Shown one piece after another: positions 21,880-31,623 of a stretch of DNA of 41,566 nucleotides. The stretch covers positions 1 through 41,566 of the forward strand of contig JADGCV010000020.1 of NCBI GenBank assembly GCA_015228815.1, given 5' to 3'. The notes under the pieces are model-generated. The model was not told the DNA's origin, did not search any database, and was given only the letters and a program-made list of their open reading frames with translations. The position numbers and the translations under genes were made by a program. The stretch comes from Magnetococcales bacterium (GTDB lineage: Bacteria > Pseudomonadota > Magnetococcia > Magnetococcales > UBA8363). The number at the start of each line of letters is the position of its first letter. The first letter of the stretch is position 1.

Positions 21880-24492
21880 TCAATCTGTTTTCAGCAAGGT
21901 ACCCAGGTCTTGAAGATCGGTCCGACTCAACGTCCCCACTGCCTGCTTCAAACGCAGTCGATTGACCAGATAATCATATCGCGCCTGAAGATAATCGCGC
22001 TTCGCGGAATAATACTGGCGATAGGCATCGACCACCGTCAAGATATTGCCCACTCCGGCCTTGAATCCTTCCAGACGGGCCTGCAAAGCCCCGTCCTGGG
22101 CAACGACCGCCTTGCGCAAGGCAGCCAGGGAGCGGGCGCTCGCCTCCACCGACTGGAACGTGGCTCGGGTCATCCGTTCGGTGCGCCGGAACTCCTGCTC
22201 CCGCTCCTGGGAAGCCTTCTCACGTCGGGCCATGGCCTCGCGCACCAGAGAAAGGGTCATCCCCCCCTCGAAAATCGGTACATTGACCTTGACCCCCAAC
22301 TCCACGTTGTCCACCTTCTGGCCATCCCCATACAAGGAACCATCGCTGTCCTCACGGCTGATCGTACTGACCAGGTTGACCGTCGGCAAATAACCCGCCT
22401 GCTGCCGCAAGATTTCCAATCGGGCGATTTCCATCGCCAGATTTCGCGACTGCACCGCCAGATTCTGCTCCAGAGATGCCTGAACCCAGGCATCGACCGA
22501 CGCGGGTTGTGGCGGGGCGGCATCGAAATCGACCCGAAATCCCTGAATGTCCTCCAGATCGACGCCAACGATCTCCTTGATCCCCTGAAGGGCGTCATCA
22601 TATTTGTTGCTCGCATCGATCTCCCGCGCCTCGGTCAGAGCGAATCGCGCCTCGGTGTCGTGCAACTGGGTAATCGTCCCCAGACCACTGTCCAGACGCG
22701 CCCTGGCCAATTCAAACTGTTTTTCATTGGCCTCCCGCTCCGCCTTCGCCAGCTCACGCGCATCCTTGGCCGCCAACAGATTGAGATAGGCACTCGCCAG
22801 ACGCAAAATCAAATCCTGTTCCGAAGCGATCAGATTGACCTGCGCCTGCTCGACCGCCAGACTCGCCTGATTCATCTTGACCAACGCCTGCGCCTTGAAC
22901 ACCGGTTGGGTGATCGTCAAAGTCAAATCCTGGCTGGGATAATCGGAGTTGCCCGTCGAAAAGGTTGGATTGGAGGCGCGCAGGATGTTCTGATACATGC
23001 TGACATGCTGATAATCGAAGGAGGCAGTCGGCAGATGACCGGCACGCGCCTGGGGAATCGCCTCCTGATTGGCATCGAGATCCGATTTCGCCACTTGATA
23101 TTTGGGATCGTTGCTCATGGCCTGCCGAAACAGGCCAAGGAGGGTTTTCGCCCCCTTGGGTATCTCGACCGGAGGCGTCTTGCGCACCCAATACCCCTCC
23201 TGCTCCAATTGCACTGGCCGAATCACGACCACCGGACGGGCACGATCATGCAGATCACGCCGCAAATCAGGACGCCGCCCATCACGTCCGACACGAGTCG
23301 CCGGGACCTCGCTCCCCGGAGCGGGTTTGCGTACCGCAAGCGTCAAAGTCTTCTGCTGCCCTCCCAGCTCCGAATGAGCGACGTCGAAGGTCTTGGCAAT
23401 CATCGGTGACGAACCGGACAACTCGAAAATCAACCGTCCCGATCCCAACCGGGTCGATTCGACCCGGGCACTGCGCACCGAAGGATGACTCGATGTAAAT
23501 CCCGCAACCGCCGCATCCAAACGATTGGGCGTCCATCCGAGAAAATCGACGATCAGTTCCGGTGGATCATCGACGGTGTAGGCGTTGACGCGACTGCCGT
23601 CAACTCCGGGAAGCACGAAGGTTAATCGTCCCACCAGCTCGTCGATCCGGATCCGTGACAACGCCGACATCCCGGCCACCATCCGCGCAGGCGCCGCATC
23701 CGGCGCGATGCTGATCGAGATTCGGCCCGTATCCCCCTCCAAAGCCCCCGAACCAGCCACCAGGTCGGAAGTCTCGGCAAGATGAAACATCAGACGGCTG
23801 CTCCCCTTGTCGATCGGACGTACCATAACCCCACGGATCATGGGATTGGAGGTCCGAAAGGAACGCGCCACTGCCACCAGCTCCTTGTGTCCCACCCCCG
23901 GCAGATCGACCAGAAGACGCGGCGGCTTGTCCTCGAAGGAAACCTCCGCCACCAGACCGCGGTTGCCCGCCAACTGCAGTTCGATCCGCCCCTCGTGCCC
24001 CACCAGGCCGATGGAAGACAATACCGCCGCTTCCCGCGGTCGTTCCTGGCCCAGAGTCGCCGGTCCCAACACCAGTTCCCAACGTGACCGGTCGCCGCCT
24101 CCCGCGACAATGGTCTCGTCCAATACCTCCGACGGGCCACGCAACTGGACCAATAATCGCGCTGATTCCCCCTCCCCCGGAAGAACATGAACCCCGCGAA
24201 CCGCAGCCAATGGTTTCCGCGATTTCCCGATCCGGTCCATCAGTTCCCTGGCGTCGGTCCCCTTGAGCTCGATGATCACCTCCTGCCCGGAGTTTCCAAG
24301 CGCGGCGCCATTGAACACCCCGACCCGGGTTTCAAGCTGAATGCGAACGATCTCCCCATCCTCCCGAACATCAAACTCCGATACCGCCTCCACAGCGGCC
24401 AACGCTCTTCCTGAAATCGACAAAAAAATACAAGCCATTGCTATAATCCATGGCCATACCTTATTCTTCATCCACCCCGGTAATCGATTCAT
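21880..24492 (-). CDS. AMIN-domain/TolC fusion outer-membrane protein
   Basis: A signal peptide (WPWIIAMACIFLSISGRALA) is followed by three AMIN-like beta modules at about 35-145, 160-262 and 278-388, each with strands like RIELQLAGNRGLVAEV and LLVDLPGV. A short basic linker leads to a complete TolC-family domain (about 450-865) with LTLTITQPVF, AYLNLLAAKDARELAKAE, and GVNVPIFEGG-type TolC signatures (VKVNVPIFEGGMT). TolC proteins form outer-membrane/periplasmic export channels. AMIN domains bind peptidoglycan or localise proteins in the envelope, as in PilQ and AmiC. The fusion suggests a channel tied to the cell wall. No transporter partner is next to it; the periplasmic N-terminus could stand in for an adaptor. 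Confidence 0.85.
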   Translation of the reverse strand: MNRLPGWMKNKVWPWIIAMACIFLSISGRALAAVEAVSEFDVREDGEIVRIQLETRVGVFNGAALGNSGQEVIIELKGTDARELMDRIGKSRKPLAAVRGVHVLPGEGESARLLVQLRGPSEVLDETIVAGGGDRSRWELVLGPATLGQERPREAAVLSSIGLVGHEGRIELQLAGNRGLVAEVSFEDKPPRLLVDLPGVGHKELVAVARSFRTSNPMIRGVMVRPIDKGSSRLMFHLAETSDLVAGSGALEGDTGRISISIAPDAAPARMVAGMSALSRIRIDELVGRLTFVLPGVDGSRVNAYTVDDPPELIVDFLGWTPNRLDAAVAGFTSSHPSVRSARVESTRLGSGRLIFELSGSSPMIAKTFDVAHSELGGQQKTLTLAVRKPAPGSEVPATRVGRDGRRPDLRRDLHDRARPVVVIRPVQLEQEGYWVRKTPPVEIPKGAKTLLGLFRQAMSNDPKYQVAKSDLDANQEAIPQARAGHLPTASFDYQHVSMYQNILRASNPTFSTGNSDYPSQDLTLTITQPVFKAQALVKMNQASLAVEQAQVNLIASEQDLILRLASAYLNLLAAKDARELAKAEREANEKQFELARARLDSGLGTITQLHDTEARFALTEAREIDASNKYDDALQGIKEIVGVDLEDIQGFRVDFDAAPPQPASVDAWVQASLEQNLAVQSRNLAMEIARLEILRQQAGYLPTVNLVSTISREDSDGSLYGDGQKVDNVELGVKVNVPIFEGGMTLSLVREAMARREKASQEREQEFRRTERMTRATFQSVEASARSLAALRKAVVAQDGALQARLEGFKAGVGNILTVVDAYRQYYSAKRDYLQARYDYLVNRLRLKQAVGTLSRTDLQDLGTLLKTD

Positions 24493-24929
24493 AGACGCAG
24501 AGCCTTGGCAATCCTTATCTTGGATTCATGTTGCCCACACCATACCACCTCATCCCTTCGCTGTAGCGCACTCATATCCCGAGCGCACGATCAACCCAAG
24601 CGACATGTTCTTATTTTACCAGTTTCCATGCATTCCAATCCATGAACAATCATTTTTGACGATCAAGTCTTTTTCAGTCCATTCAACCCCCATGGCGGAC
24701 ATATCATTACTCATCGATATAACAATATAAGAATTGACGATCGTCAATTCTTGCATAAAATGACCAACAAATAATTCTGAATGACACCACCGGAAAACAA
24801 TTCCCGAGACAAAAAATGACACGATAAAACATACCATTGCCAAAACAGTCCTTGACATCCCCGGATCAACAGGGCCAACCTGTCTGCATGAATGTGTCAC
24901 TTTCTTTATCAATGCCAATGGAGGAATCC

Positions 24930-25118
24930 GTGGACAAACCCCTTCCTCTCAATAATACGATCCCTTTCCCCCATGCCCCCCCCAGCACCGAGCCTATGAA
25001 CGAGGAACAACAGGGCTACAATTGCGACGAACTCGCGATGCTTTTCGACATGGTGGACAGCACGACTTTGTTGGACCTGATCGATGGCACCACCCTGCCG
25101 GATTGTTCCAAACCGTAA
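24930..25118 (+). CDS. Small acidic hypothetical protein
   Basis: A GTG at 24930 is preceded five bases upstream by GGAGG and opens a 62-residue frame. Its first half is proline-rich; its second half is acidic and helical (NCDELAMLFDMVDSTTLLDL). I know no relative. Earlier ATGs at 24888, 24912 and 24918 are in frame but lack a ribosome site. The 24493-24929 stretch before it is AT-rich with no gene I can support. The frame is plausible because of its start site, but its coding status is unproven. Confidence 0.42.
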   Translation: MDKPLPLNNTIPFPHAPPSTEPMNEEQQGYNCDELAMLFDMVDSTTLLDLIDGTTLPDCSKP

Positions 25119-25193
25119 CGCCCGGTCTTCCGGCCCCCCCACGAAAACGATGGATCGTGTGGCTCCCGCAGGGAAGAAATACATTCGGGAAAT

Positions 25194-25230
25194 AAAAAAA
25201 AGGGGCGGCGCCTTTTCGGCGCCGCCCCTT
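25194..25230 (-). terminator. Rho-independent terminator of the aldolase gene
   Basis: A perfect 13-bp stem (25200-25212 with 25218-25230, GC-rich GGGGCGGCGCC arm) and a five-base loop are followed, on the minus strand, by an uninterrupted run of T. It lies 35 bases after the aldolase stop codon and has the right orientation. This is the clearest terminator in the window. Confidence 0.9.
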
Positions 25231-25264
25231 CTCGTGCTGCGACTGTTCTTACTGCAACTTAAAC

Positions 25265-26281
25265 TTACTTGCCACCGAAGATGGCTTTGCCTTGACCGGC
25301 GGAACCAAGCACATTCTTGTTCTTTTCGATGATCATTTTCTTCAGTTCGTCACGGGCCGGTCCAAGGTATTTGCGGGGATCGAATTCGGCGGGCTTGTCG
25401 GCGAAGACCTTGCGAATCATCGCGGTCATGGCCAGGCGTCCGTCGGAGTCGATATTGATCTTGCAAACGGCGGAACGGGTCGCCCGGCGCAGTTGATCCT
25501 CGGGAATGCCGACCGCGTCTTTCAGGGCGCCGCCATGGCCGTTGATCATGCCCACATAGGTCGGAACCACCGACGAGGCGCCGTGCAACACGATCGGGAA
25601 GCCGGGGATGCGGCGTTCGATCTCTTCCAGGATGTCGAAGCGCAACGGAGGGGGAACCAGGACGCCCTCGGCGTTACGGGTGCATTGGGCGGGGGTGAAC
25701 TTGTTGGCGCCATGAGAGGTGCCGATCGAGATGGCCAGTGAATCGACTCCGGTCTTGCTGACGAACTCTTCGACCTCCTCGGGACGGGTATAGGTCGATT
25801 TGTCCGCCACGACATCGTCCTCGATCCCGGCCAGAACCCCAAGTTCCCCTTCAACGGTCACGTCGCGACCATGGGCATATTCCACGACCTTCTTGGTCAG
25901 GGCGATGTTGTCGGCGAAGGAGTGGTGCGACCCGTCGATCATCACCGAGGAAAACCCGGTGTCGATGCACGATTTGCACAGATCCAGGGTATCGCCGTGA
26001 TCCAGGTGCAGCGCGAATTTAAGGTGGGGATTGATTTCCTTGAGGAGTTCCGCCGCACCCTGGGCCATGTAACGCAGAAGCGTCTGGTTGGCATACTTGC
26101 GGGCGCCCGAGGAGACCTGAAGAATGAACGGGGAGTCGGACTCACCGCAACCGGTCACGATGGCCTGCAACTGTTCCATATTGTTGAAGTTGTAGGCCGG
26201 GATGGCAAACTTGCCCTCGAAGGCGGCCTTGAACATGGCTTTGGTGTTGACGAGTCCTAATTCTTTATAGCTGACGGTCAT
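25265..26281 (-). CDS. fba: Class II fructose-1,6-bisphosphate aldolase
   Basis: The enzyme interconverts fructose 1,6-bisphosphate with dihydroxyacetone phosphate and glyceraldehyde 3-phosphate in glycolysis, gluconeogenesis and, where present, carbon fixation. The 338-residue protein shows the class II zinc-site landmarks: HLDHGD at 92-97, IDGSHH at 115-120, VEGELG at 143-148 and GTSHGANK near 187, plus a LHGASSVVP phosphate-binding stretch. I chose the ATG at 26281 with GAGGA seven bases upstream; a longer frame starts at 26347. It has its own strong terminator. The 258-base gap upstream (26282-26539) holds no gene; its promoter was not identified with confidence. Confidence 0.94.
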   Translation of the reverse strand: MTVSYKELGLVNTKAMFKAAFEGKFAIPAYNFNNMEQLQAIVTGCGESDSPFILQVSSGARKYANQTLLRYMAQGAAELLKEINPHLKFALHLDHGDTLDLCKSCIDTGFSSVMIDGSHHSFADNIALTKKVVEYAHGRDVTVEGELGVLAGIEDDVVADKSTYTRPEEVEEFVSKTGVDSLAISIGTSHGANKFTPAQCTRNAEGVLVPPPLRFDILEEIERRIPGFPIVLHGASSVVPTYVGMINGHGGALKDAVGIPEDQLRRATRSAVCKINIDSDGRLAMTAMIRKVFADKPAEFDPRKYLGPARDELKKMIIEKNKNVLGSAGQGKAIFGGK

Positions 26282-26539
26282 GTTTTCCTCATTTTCGTTG
26301 ACGTGTTTAAGGCGGTGGTCCCCGGTCCCGATCCGAATCCCTTCCATTCCGGAAAACCCGGTTCACAACCGATACCTGTACATCACTGATGCAACTTTTT
26401 CGGGATGGTGCTTCATTTTCGATTCCCGGATGTTAACAGCACCGACACCAATCGGCAATCCATTTCCTTCGATAATACCAAAGATGGGAAGCCCGACTGG
26501 CTGTCCTTGCGAACCCGACTCCGGCAATCCTGGTCTGAA

Positions 26540-27628
26540 TCAACCGTAACGCCGCTCGAACTCTTTCATGAACTCCGTCAATGCCGTGACCCCTTCGTCG
26601 GGCATGGCGTTGTACAGCGACGCCCGCATCCCGCCGACCGAACGATGTCCCTTCAAGGTCATCAATCCCGCCCGGGTCGATTCGGACAGGAAGGTTTCGG
26701 TAAGATCCGGATTGCTCAGCGTGAAGGGAATGTTCATGCGCGACCGGCTCCCCTTTTCGTTGGGGCAACGATAGAAGCCCGACTGGTCGATCACCCGATA
26801 GACCTGATCCGCCTGACGGATGTTGCGCTGTTCCAACCCTGCCACCCCGCCCTGATCCCGGACCCAGTCGAGAACCATCCCGAGAATATAGATGGCATAG
26901 GTCGGCGGTGTATTGAGCATCGACTGCTCGGCGGCCTGGGCCTTGTAGTCGAGCATCACCGGAAGGTTGGCGTGGCGCCCTTCAAGGTCCTTGCGAATGA
27001 TGACCACGGTCACCCCGCTGGGGCCCAGATTTTTCTGCGCCCCGGCATAGATAATCCCGAACCGGTTGACATCGACGACCCGGGACAGGATGTTGGAGGA
27101 CATGTCGGCAACCAGAGGCACCTTGCCGGTATCGGGGGTATAGTGAAACTCCGTCCCATAAATGGTGTTGTTGGTGGTCATGTGGGCATAGACGGCCTCG
27201 GGGTCGAGCTTGAGTTCGTCCTGGGTCGGAATCCGGGTAAACCGGACATCCTCGCTCGAAGCGGCAACCCGGATTCGGGAAAATATTTTTTTCGCCTCCT
27301 TCATCGCCTTTTTCGACCAGCTTCCGGTCAGGATATAGTCGGCGGTTTCTCCCTGGGGGTCGGTGATCAGGTTCATCGGCACCATGGCGAACTGCAACGT
27401 CGCACCCCCTTGAAGGAACAACACATCGTAGTCCTCGGAGATCCCCATCAGGGACCGGAGCATCGATTCGGCATGCTGGATGATGCCCAGATATTTTTTC
27501 GAACGGTGACTCATTTCCATCACCGACATGCCGGACCCCTGATAATCCAGCATCTCGTCCCGGGCACGTTCCAGCACCGCCACAGGCAAGGCGGCGGGAC
27601 CGGCACTGAAGTTGTAAACACGTCCCAT
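26540..27628 (-). CDS. serC: Phosphoserine aminotransferase
   Basis: SerC converts 3-phosphohydroxypyruvate and glutamate into phosphoserine and 2-oxoglutarate in serine synthesis, and also serves pyridoxal phosphate synthesis. The 362-residue length equals the E. coli enzyme. The PLP-binding Lys is in YAGAQKNLGPSG (Lys199). Other signatures are YNFSAGPAALP at the start and VAHRSKK-like MEMSHRSKKY near 38-46. The ATG at 27628 is preceded by AGAGGA; two upstream in-frame ATGs lack support. The gene follows acs on the same strand after 135 bases, and fba follows after 258 bases, so an operon is possible but not compact. Confidence 0.95.
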   Translation of the reverse strand: MGRVYNFSAGPAALPVAVLERARDEMLDYQGSGMSVMEMSHRSKKYLGIIQHAESMLRSLMGISEDYDVLFLQGGATLQFAMVPMNLITDPQGETADYILTGSWSKKAMKEAKKIFSRIRVAASSEDVRFTRIPTQDELKLDPEAVYAHMTTNNTIYGTEFHYTPDTGKVPLVADMSSNILSRVVDVNRFGIIYAGAQKNLGPSGVTVVIIRKDLEGRHANLPVMLDYKAQAAEQSMLNTPPTYAIYILGMVLDWVRDQGGVAGLEQRNIRQADQVYRVIDQSGFYRCPNEKGSRSRMNIPFTLSNPDLTETFLSESTRAGLMTLKGHRSVGGMRASLYNAMPDEGVTALTEFMKEFERRYG

Positions 27629-27719
27629 CTGTCCTCTACGCTCCTTCATCGTGGTAAAAGAAAAAGGGCGCATGATCCAATGAATGGGCGCGCCCAGGAA
27701 TAACCGATCATGAATACGT

Positions 27720-27740
27720 CACCCGCCCGACTGGCGGGTG
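27720..27740. terminator. Stem-loop after acs (possible terminator or attenuator)
   Basis: CACCCGCC (27720-27727) and GGCGGGTG (27733-27740) form an 8-bp perfect stem with a five-base loop, 24 bases after the acs stop codon. No T run follows on the minus strand, so intrinsic termination is doubtful; RNA end protection or rho-assisted termination are possible. Confidence 0.35.
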
Positions 27741-27763
27741 CGTTCGTCATGCGTGCGGGGGGG

Positions 27764-29695
27764 CTATTTGTTGGCCCGGTTGCGAATCAGGTTGTCCACC
27801 ACCGTCGAATCGGCGAGGGTCGTTGTATCACCAAGGTTTTCCAGCTCGTTGGCGGCGATCTTGCGCAGGATGCGCCGCATGATCTTGCCGGAGCGGGTCT
27901 TGGGAAGACCTGGAGCCCACTGGATGATGTCCACCTGGGCGATGGCGCCAATCTCCTTGCGCACCAGAGCGGTCAGTTCTTTCTGCAACTTTTCCGACGG
28001 CTCCACCCCCTGCATCAAGGTGACATAGGCATAGATCCCGTTGCCCTTGATGTTGTGCGGATAGCCCACCACGGCAGCTTCCGAGACGCTTTCATGGAGC
28101 ACCAGGGCGCTTTCGATCTCGGCGGTTCCCAGATTGTGCCCCGAAACGATGATGATGTCATCGACCCTTCCCGTGATCCAATAATAGCCATCCTCATCGC
28201 GTTTGCAACCATCTCCGGTAAAGTATTTTCCCGGAACCGCGGAAAGGTAGGTTTCGAGAAAACGCTGATGGTTGCCATAAATGGTCCGCATCATGCTGGG
28301 CCAGGGACGGGCCATGACCAGGTTGCCCTCGGTCGCCCCTTCGAGCACCCGCCCCTCCGCATCGGTCAACTGCGGCTCGATGCCGAAGAACGGGCGCGTC
28401 GCCGATCCCGGCTTCAGCGGGGTGCATCCGGGAAGCGGCGTGATCAGGATCCCCCCCGTTTCCGTCTGCCACCAGGTATCGACGATCGGACAACGCCCCT
28501 CTCCAACCACATGATAATACCATTCCCACGCCTCCGGATTGATCGGTTCCCCCACCGAGCCCAGGAGCTTCAGGGATTTGCGGCTGCTTTTCCGGACCGG
28601 TCCATCCCCCAATCCCATCAGGGAGCGGATGGCGGTCGGCGCGGTATAGAAGGTATTCACCCGGTGTTTGTCGATCACCTGCCAGAAGCGGGAGGCGTCG
28701 GGATAGGTTGGAATCCCTTCGAACATCAACGTCGTCGCCCCGTTGGCCAGGGGACCATAGACGATGTAGGAATGCCCGGTCACCCAGCCGACATCGGCGG
28801 TACACCAAAACACATCCCCATCGTGATAGTCGAAGATAAACTTGTGGGTCATGGCGGTATAGAGACAATATCCGCCGGTACAATGTTGCACCCCCTTGGG
28901 TTTGCCGGTGGAGCCCGAGGTGTAGAGAATGAACAGCGGGTCCTCGGCGTCCATGTGTTCCGGAGGACACGCCGGCTCCACAAGCGCCGCGGCCTCATGA
29001 TACCAGACATCCCGCCCCGCGACCCATTGGACCTCCGTGCCACTGTGACGCACCGTCAAGACCGTGTGGACGTTGGGACAACTCTTGAGGGCCTGATCGA
29101 CGTTGGCCCGCAGGGGCACCACCTTGCCGCCACGGAAGCCGCCATCGGCGGTGATGACGGTCCGACAGTCGGAATCGAGAATCCGGTCCTTGATGGAATC
29201 GGGAGAAAATCCGCCGAACACCACCGAGTGGATCGCGCCGATCCGGGCACAGGCGAGCATCGCCACCGCCGCCTCGATGATCATCGGAAGATAGATGCAG
29301 ACCCGATCCCCCTTCGAAACGCCACGTCCCTTGAGGACATTGGCCATCCGGCACACCTCGGCGTGCAACTGGCGATAGGTGATCCGGCGGTCCGAACCGG
29401 GATCATCCCCTTCCCAAATGATGGCGGTCTGGTCACCCCGCGTTTCCAGGTGACGGTCGAGGCAGTTGTACGAGGCATTGGTCGTGCCGCCCTCGAACCA
29501 GCGGATGTGCCCCTTGCGAAAATCATGATCCAGCACCCGGGTCCAGGGAGTGAACCAATGGACAAATTCACGCGCCCGGTCACCCCAGAAGGTCTCGGGA
29601 TCGTCGATGGATTGCCGGTACCATCGCTGGTACGTTTCCTCGTTGATGAAGGCGTTCTCGGCAAACTCCTTGGGTACGGGATAGACCTTGCTCAT
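27764..29695 (-). CDS. acs: Acetyl-CoA synthetase
   Basis: The enzyme makes acetyl-CoA from acetate, ATP and CoA via acetyl-AMP. The 643-residue protein has the adenylation signature [11 protein letters not shown], the acetate-pocket region [16 protein letters not shown], and the C-terminal [11 protein letters not shown] with the Lys known to be inactivated by acetylation in relatives. Length is typical. I chose the ATG at 29695 with AGGAGA six bases upstream; an open frame back to 29860 is less likely. The 393-base stretch up to the next gene (29696-30088) contains the divergent control region, where I could not define a promoter. Confidence 0.95.
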   Translation of the reverse strand: MSKVYPVPKEFAENAFINEETYQRWYRQSIDDPETFWGDRAREFVHWFTPWTRVLDHDFRKGHIRWFEGGTTNASYNCLDRHLETRGDQTAIIWEGDDPGSDRRITYRQLHAEVCRMANVLKGRGVSKGDRVCIYLPMIIEAAVAMLACARIGAIHSVVFGGFSPDSIKDRILDSDCRTVITADGGFRGGKVVPLRANVDQALKSCPNVHTVLTVRHSGTEVQWVAGRDVWYHEAAALVEPACPPEHMDAEDPLFILYTSGSTGKPKGVQHCTGGYCLYTAMTHKFIFDYHDGDVFWCTADVGWVTGHSYIVYGPLANGATTLMFEGIPTYPDASRFWQVIDKHRVNTFYTAPTAIRSLMGLGDGPVRKSSRKSLKLLGSVGEPINPEAWEWYYHVVGEGRCPIVDTWWQTETGGILITPLPGCTPLKPGSATRPFFGIEPQLTDAEGRVLEGATEGNLVMARPWPSMMRTIYGNHQRFLETYLSAVPGKYFTGDGCKRDEDGYYWITGRVDDIIIVSGHNLGTAEIESALVLHESVSEAAVVGYPHNIKGNGIYAYVTLMQGVEPSEKLQKELTALVRKEIGAIAQVDIIQWAPGLPKTRSGKIMRRILRKIAANELENLGDTTTLADSTVVDNLIRNRANK

Positions 29696-30088
29696 GTCGA
29701 TTCTCCTGGTATGCGCCATGGCCTGGCGGCAGGCATCGTCGCTGTTTGGATCGCGTAAAAAACGGACCTTCGGATCTCCTGGAACCGCCACCCACGGCGT
29801 TTCCCCTGGTCCCATCACTTGCGGGTTCCCCCCTTGACGACGGGCATTGTAACACTTCATCCGTCAGGAATCAGTCCTCTTTTTCCATTCGTGTCAAAAA
29901 ATTGGATCGCGCCCGGGAAAGGCTCCACGATGACATCGGCAACAGCCCCCGTCCTGAAACGATCCCCGAAATCCATCTCTTTCAATCATGGCACGGGTCC
30001 TGCGTGACGGCATTGTCGCCGACCTTGAACAAACCCTCGGGAAGCGAACGCTTCCGTTCCTACGACAACCAAATGAAAGAATTCGACA

Positions 30089-30325
30089 ATGGCCATTTCC
30101 AAAGTAAGCGCCCTCATGTCCAGCGTCAGCCATCTGATGACCACCCGGGCCATGCAGGCAAGCCAGAAACTGGGCGAAAAGGTGCATGCCAGTTCTTCCC
30201 AGACCGCCAACGCCATTCACGAACGTTCCAACGTCCCGCAATATGGCAAAAGCCAGGCCTTCAAAATCAATATTTCCAAGACCGGAATGGCCAATTTTGA
30301 AAGCATGCAGGCCAACAATAAATGA
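30089..30325 (+). CDS. Small hypothetical protein
   Basis: The frame encodes 78 residues, rich in Ser, Met and Gln, with no membrane segment. The first part (KVSALMSSVSHLMTTRAMQASQKL) is amphipathic helix-like; the rest (QAFKINISKTGMANFESMQ) is mixed. A weak GAAAGA site lies nine bases before the ATG. It converges on the CheD gene with a 12-base gap, so it is the only plus-strand gene at the end of the signalling block. I do not recognise it; it could be non-coding, but the codon choice looks normal. Confidence 0.45.
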   Translation: MAISKVSALMSSVSHLMTTRAMQASQKLGEKVHASSSQTANAIHERSNVPQYGKSQAFKINISKTGMANFESMQANNK

Positions 30326-30337
30326 CCCGGGCGTCAT

Positions 30338-30895
30338 TCACGAAAGCGTCGTCCGACCCGCCGCGACCTCGATCAATTCCAGTTCCGTCTTGCGGATTCG
30401 TTGCAGCCTGATCTCTCCGGTTCCCGAGTGAAAAACGATCCTGCGGCCCCACGGGCCGCCCACATCGGAAGAGACAAGGCGCAATTTTTTCTCCCGGATC
30501 AGGTCCATCGCCACCTCGACGTTCCTCCGCCCGATGGCGATCGATTCTTCCTGGGTCTTGCCGGGAAGGGTGAACATCATGGCCCCGCCGAACAGTTTGA
30601 CTTCCAATTCCCTGGCCGCGATTCCCATCTGGTCGAACCATGAGAGCATGAAATGGAACGCACAGGAGACATAATCCCCCATCAACCGACACACCTTCAA
30701 TCCATTGCAGCCGTGATCGCACGGGCGCGACGGAAGTTTGCCATGGCAGATCGCGCCCAACTTCCGATGGGGATGAAACAGCACCACGGAAACACACGAT
30801 CCCAGGACGGTATGAACCTCCATGGGCCGAATGCCCAGAAACAGTTCTCCAGGATCCAGGGTGACGAAGCGGCTCGCATGTTCCATGAGGGCCAT
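30338..30895 (-). CDS. cheD: CheD-type receptor glutamine deamidase
   Basis: CheD deamidates glutamines on chemoreceptors and, in Bacillus and Thermotoga, binds CheC and raises its phosphatase activity. The protein has the catalytic Cys in VLGSCVSVVLFHP (Cys34) and His in AICHGKLP (His51), with a Cys-His spacing of 17 as in Thermotoga CheD (Cys27/His44). The rest (LEVKLFGGAMMF, IGRRNVEVAM, SSDVGGPWGRRIVFHS) matches the family. The upstream cheC-like stop overlaps a TTG at 30907; ATG 30895 or 30886 is likelier. It is the last gene of the block, so the CheC partner relation is present but no receptor gene is. Confidence 0.9.
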   Translation of the reverse strand: MALMEHASRFVTLDPGELFLGIRPMEVHTVLGSCVSVVLFHPHRKLGAICHGKLPSRPCDHGCNGLKVCRLMGDYVSCAFHFMLSWFDQMGIAARELEVKLFGGAMMFTLPGKTQEESIAIGRRNVEVAMDLIREKKLRLVSSDVGGPWGRRIVFHSGTGEIRLQRIRKTELELIEVAAGRTTLS

Positions 30896-30903
30896 GGGCT
30901 GGC

Positions 30904-31569
30904 TCAAACCGACCGGGTGGCGATGAAGCGACGAATGGCCTGTCGAAGGCCGACCTTGTCGGTCCAGTCGAGCCAGATCACGACCGAGCCCCCCACCATT
31001 CGCAACGGAATCGAAAAATCGACGCGAAGATTGGCAACCTGTCTTTCCCCGAACGATGACGCCTCCTCGACCTGGCCATCGCGAAGATTGAACGAGGCCA
31101 TGCTCATGTTCCAGTCACGCGGATTTCCCCTGAAGAACACCGGTTTCTTTCCTTCCAGATCCGCATCCAGCAGACCGCTCAAGGTGCTGACGCACGTATA
31201 GAGCAACAGGTCCCCGACATCGGTGAATGTTTCCCGACACACTTCATTGTGCATCGATTCCGGGACATGCTCGCCATACAGGGCATCCAGAAGCGGGGCC
31301 ACCGATTCGCCGCGCAGCAACAAAAGTGCTGTCCCCGCCACTTCTTCCGTTCGCGCCAGAATCAGCTTGAAACCCATCTGCACCAGACAGGCCGCCGATC
31401 CCACCAATTGTTCAATGTTTTCGATCAGGCGTTGCGCCGCGGTCATTTCGATGCATGGAGGAGAAAACTCGATCTCCGCATCGACCATTTCACTCAGGGT
31501 GGGAACCGCATGCCCCAGACTGAGGTTGAACATCTCCCTGATCGCGTCTTCCTCCAGTTCGTCCAACAT
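30904..31569 (-). CDS. CheC-family protein, copy 1 (second site altered)
   Basis: CheC proteins hydrolyse CheY-phosphate using two ExxN sites. This 221-residue member has the first site as EMFN (Glu12/Asn15) within EDAIREMFNLSLGHAVPTLSEMV. The equivalent of the second site reads TDVGD, with Asp in place of both Glu and Asn, so only one site is likely active. Length is near the family norm. GGAAG lies just before the ATG. It directly precedes cheD, the natural regulatory partner of CheC, and may bind it. Confidence 0.83.
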   Translation of the reverse strand: MLDELEEDAIREMFNLSLGHAVPTLSEMVDAEIEFSPPCIEMTAAQRLIENIEQLVGSAACLVQMGFKLILARTEEVAGTALLLLRGESVAPLLDALYGEHVPESMHNEVCRETFTDVGDLLLYTCVSTLSGLLDADLEGKKPVFFRGNPRDWNMSMASFNLRDGQVEEASSFGERQVANLRVDFSIPLRMVGGSVVIWLDWTDKVGLRQAIRRFIATRSV

Positions 31570-31623
31570 CTTCCGCCCCCCTGCCCATGAAGCGATGTCG
31601 CCGAAAAATACCGCAACCGCCGT

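Noticed and set aside
21805-23409. A 534-codon open frame on the plus strand opposite the AMIN-TolC gene
   Set aside because: The minus strand has a signal peptide and a full TolC domain; the opposite frame shows no features.
24616-24918. A 100-codon minus-strand frame with one hydrophobic stretch
   Set aside because: It overlaps the start of the better-supported plus-strand small gene, has no ribosome site and lies in AT-rich sequence where open frames and hydrophobic stretches arise by chance.
27710-29758. A 682-codon open frame on the plus strand opposite acs
   Set aside because: The minus strand encodes an unmistakable acetyl-CoA synthetase; the plus frame has no family features.
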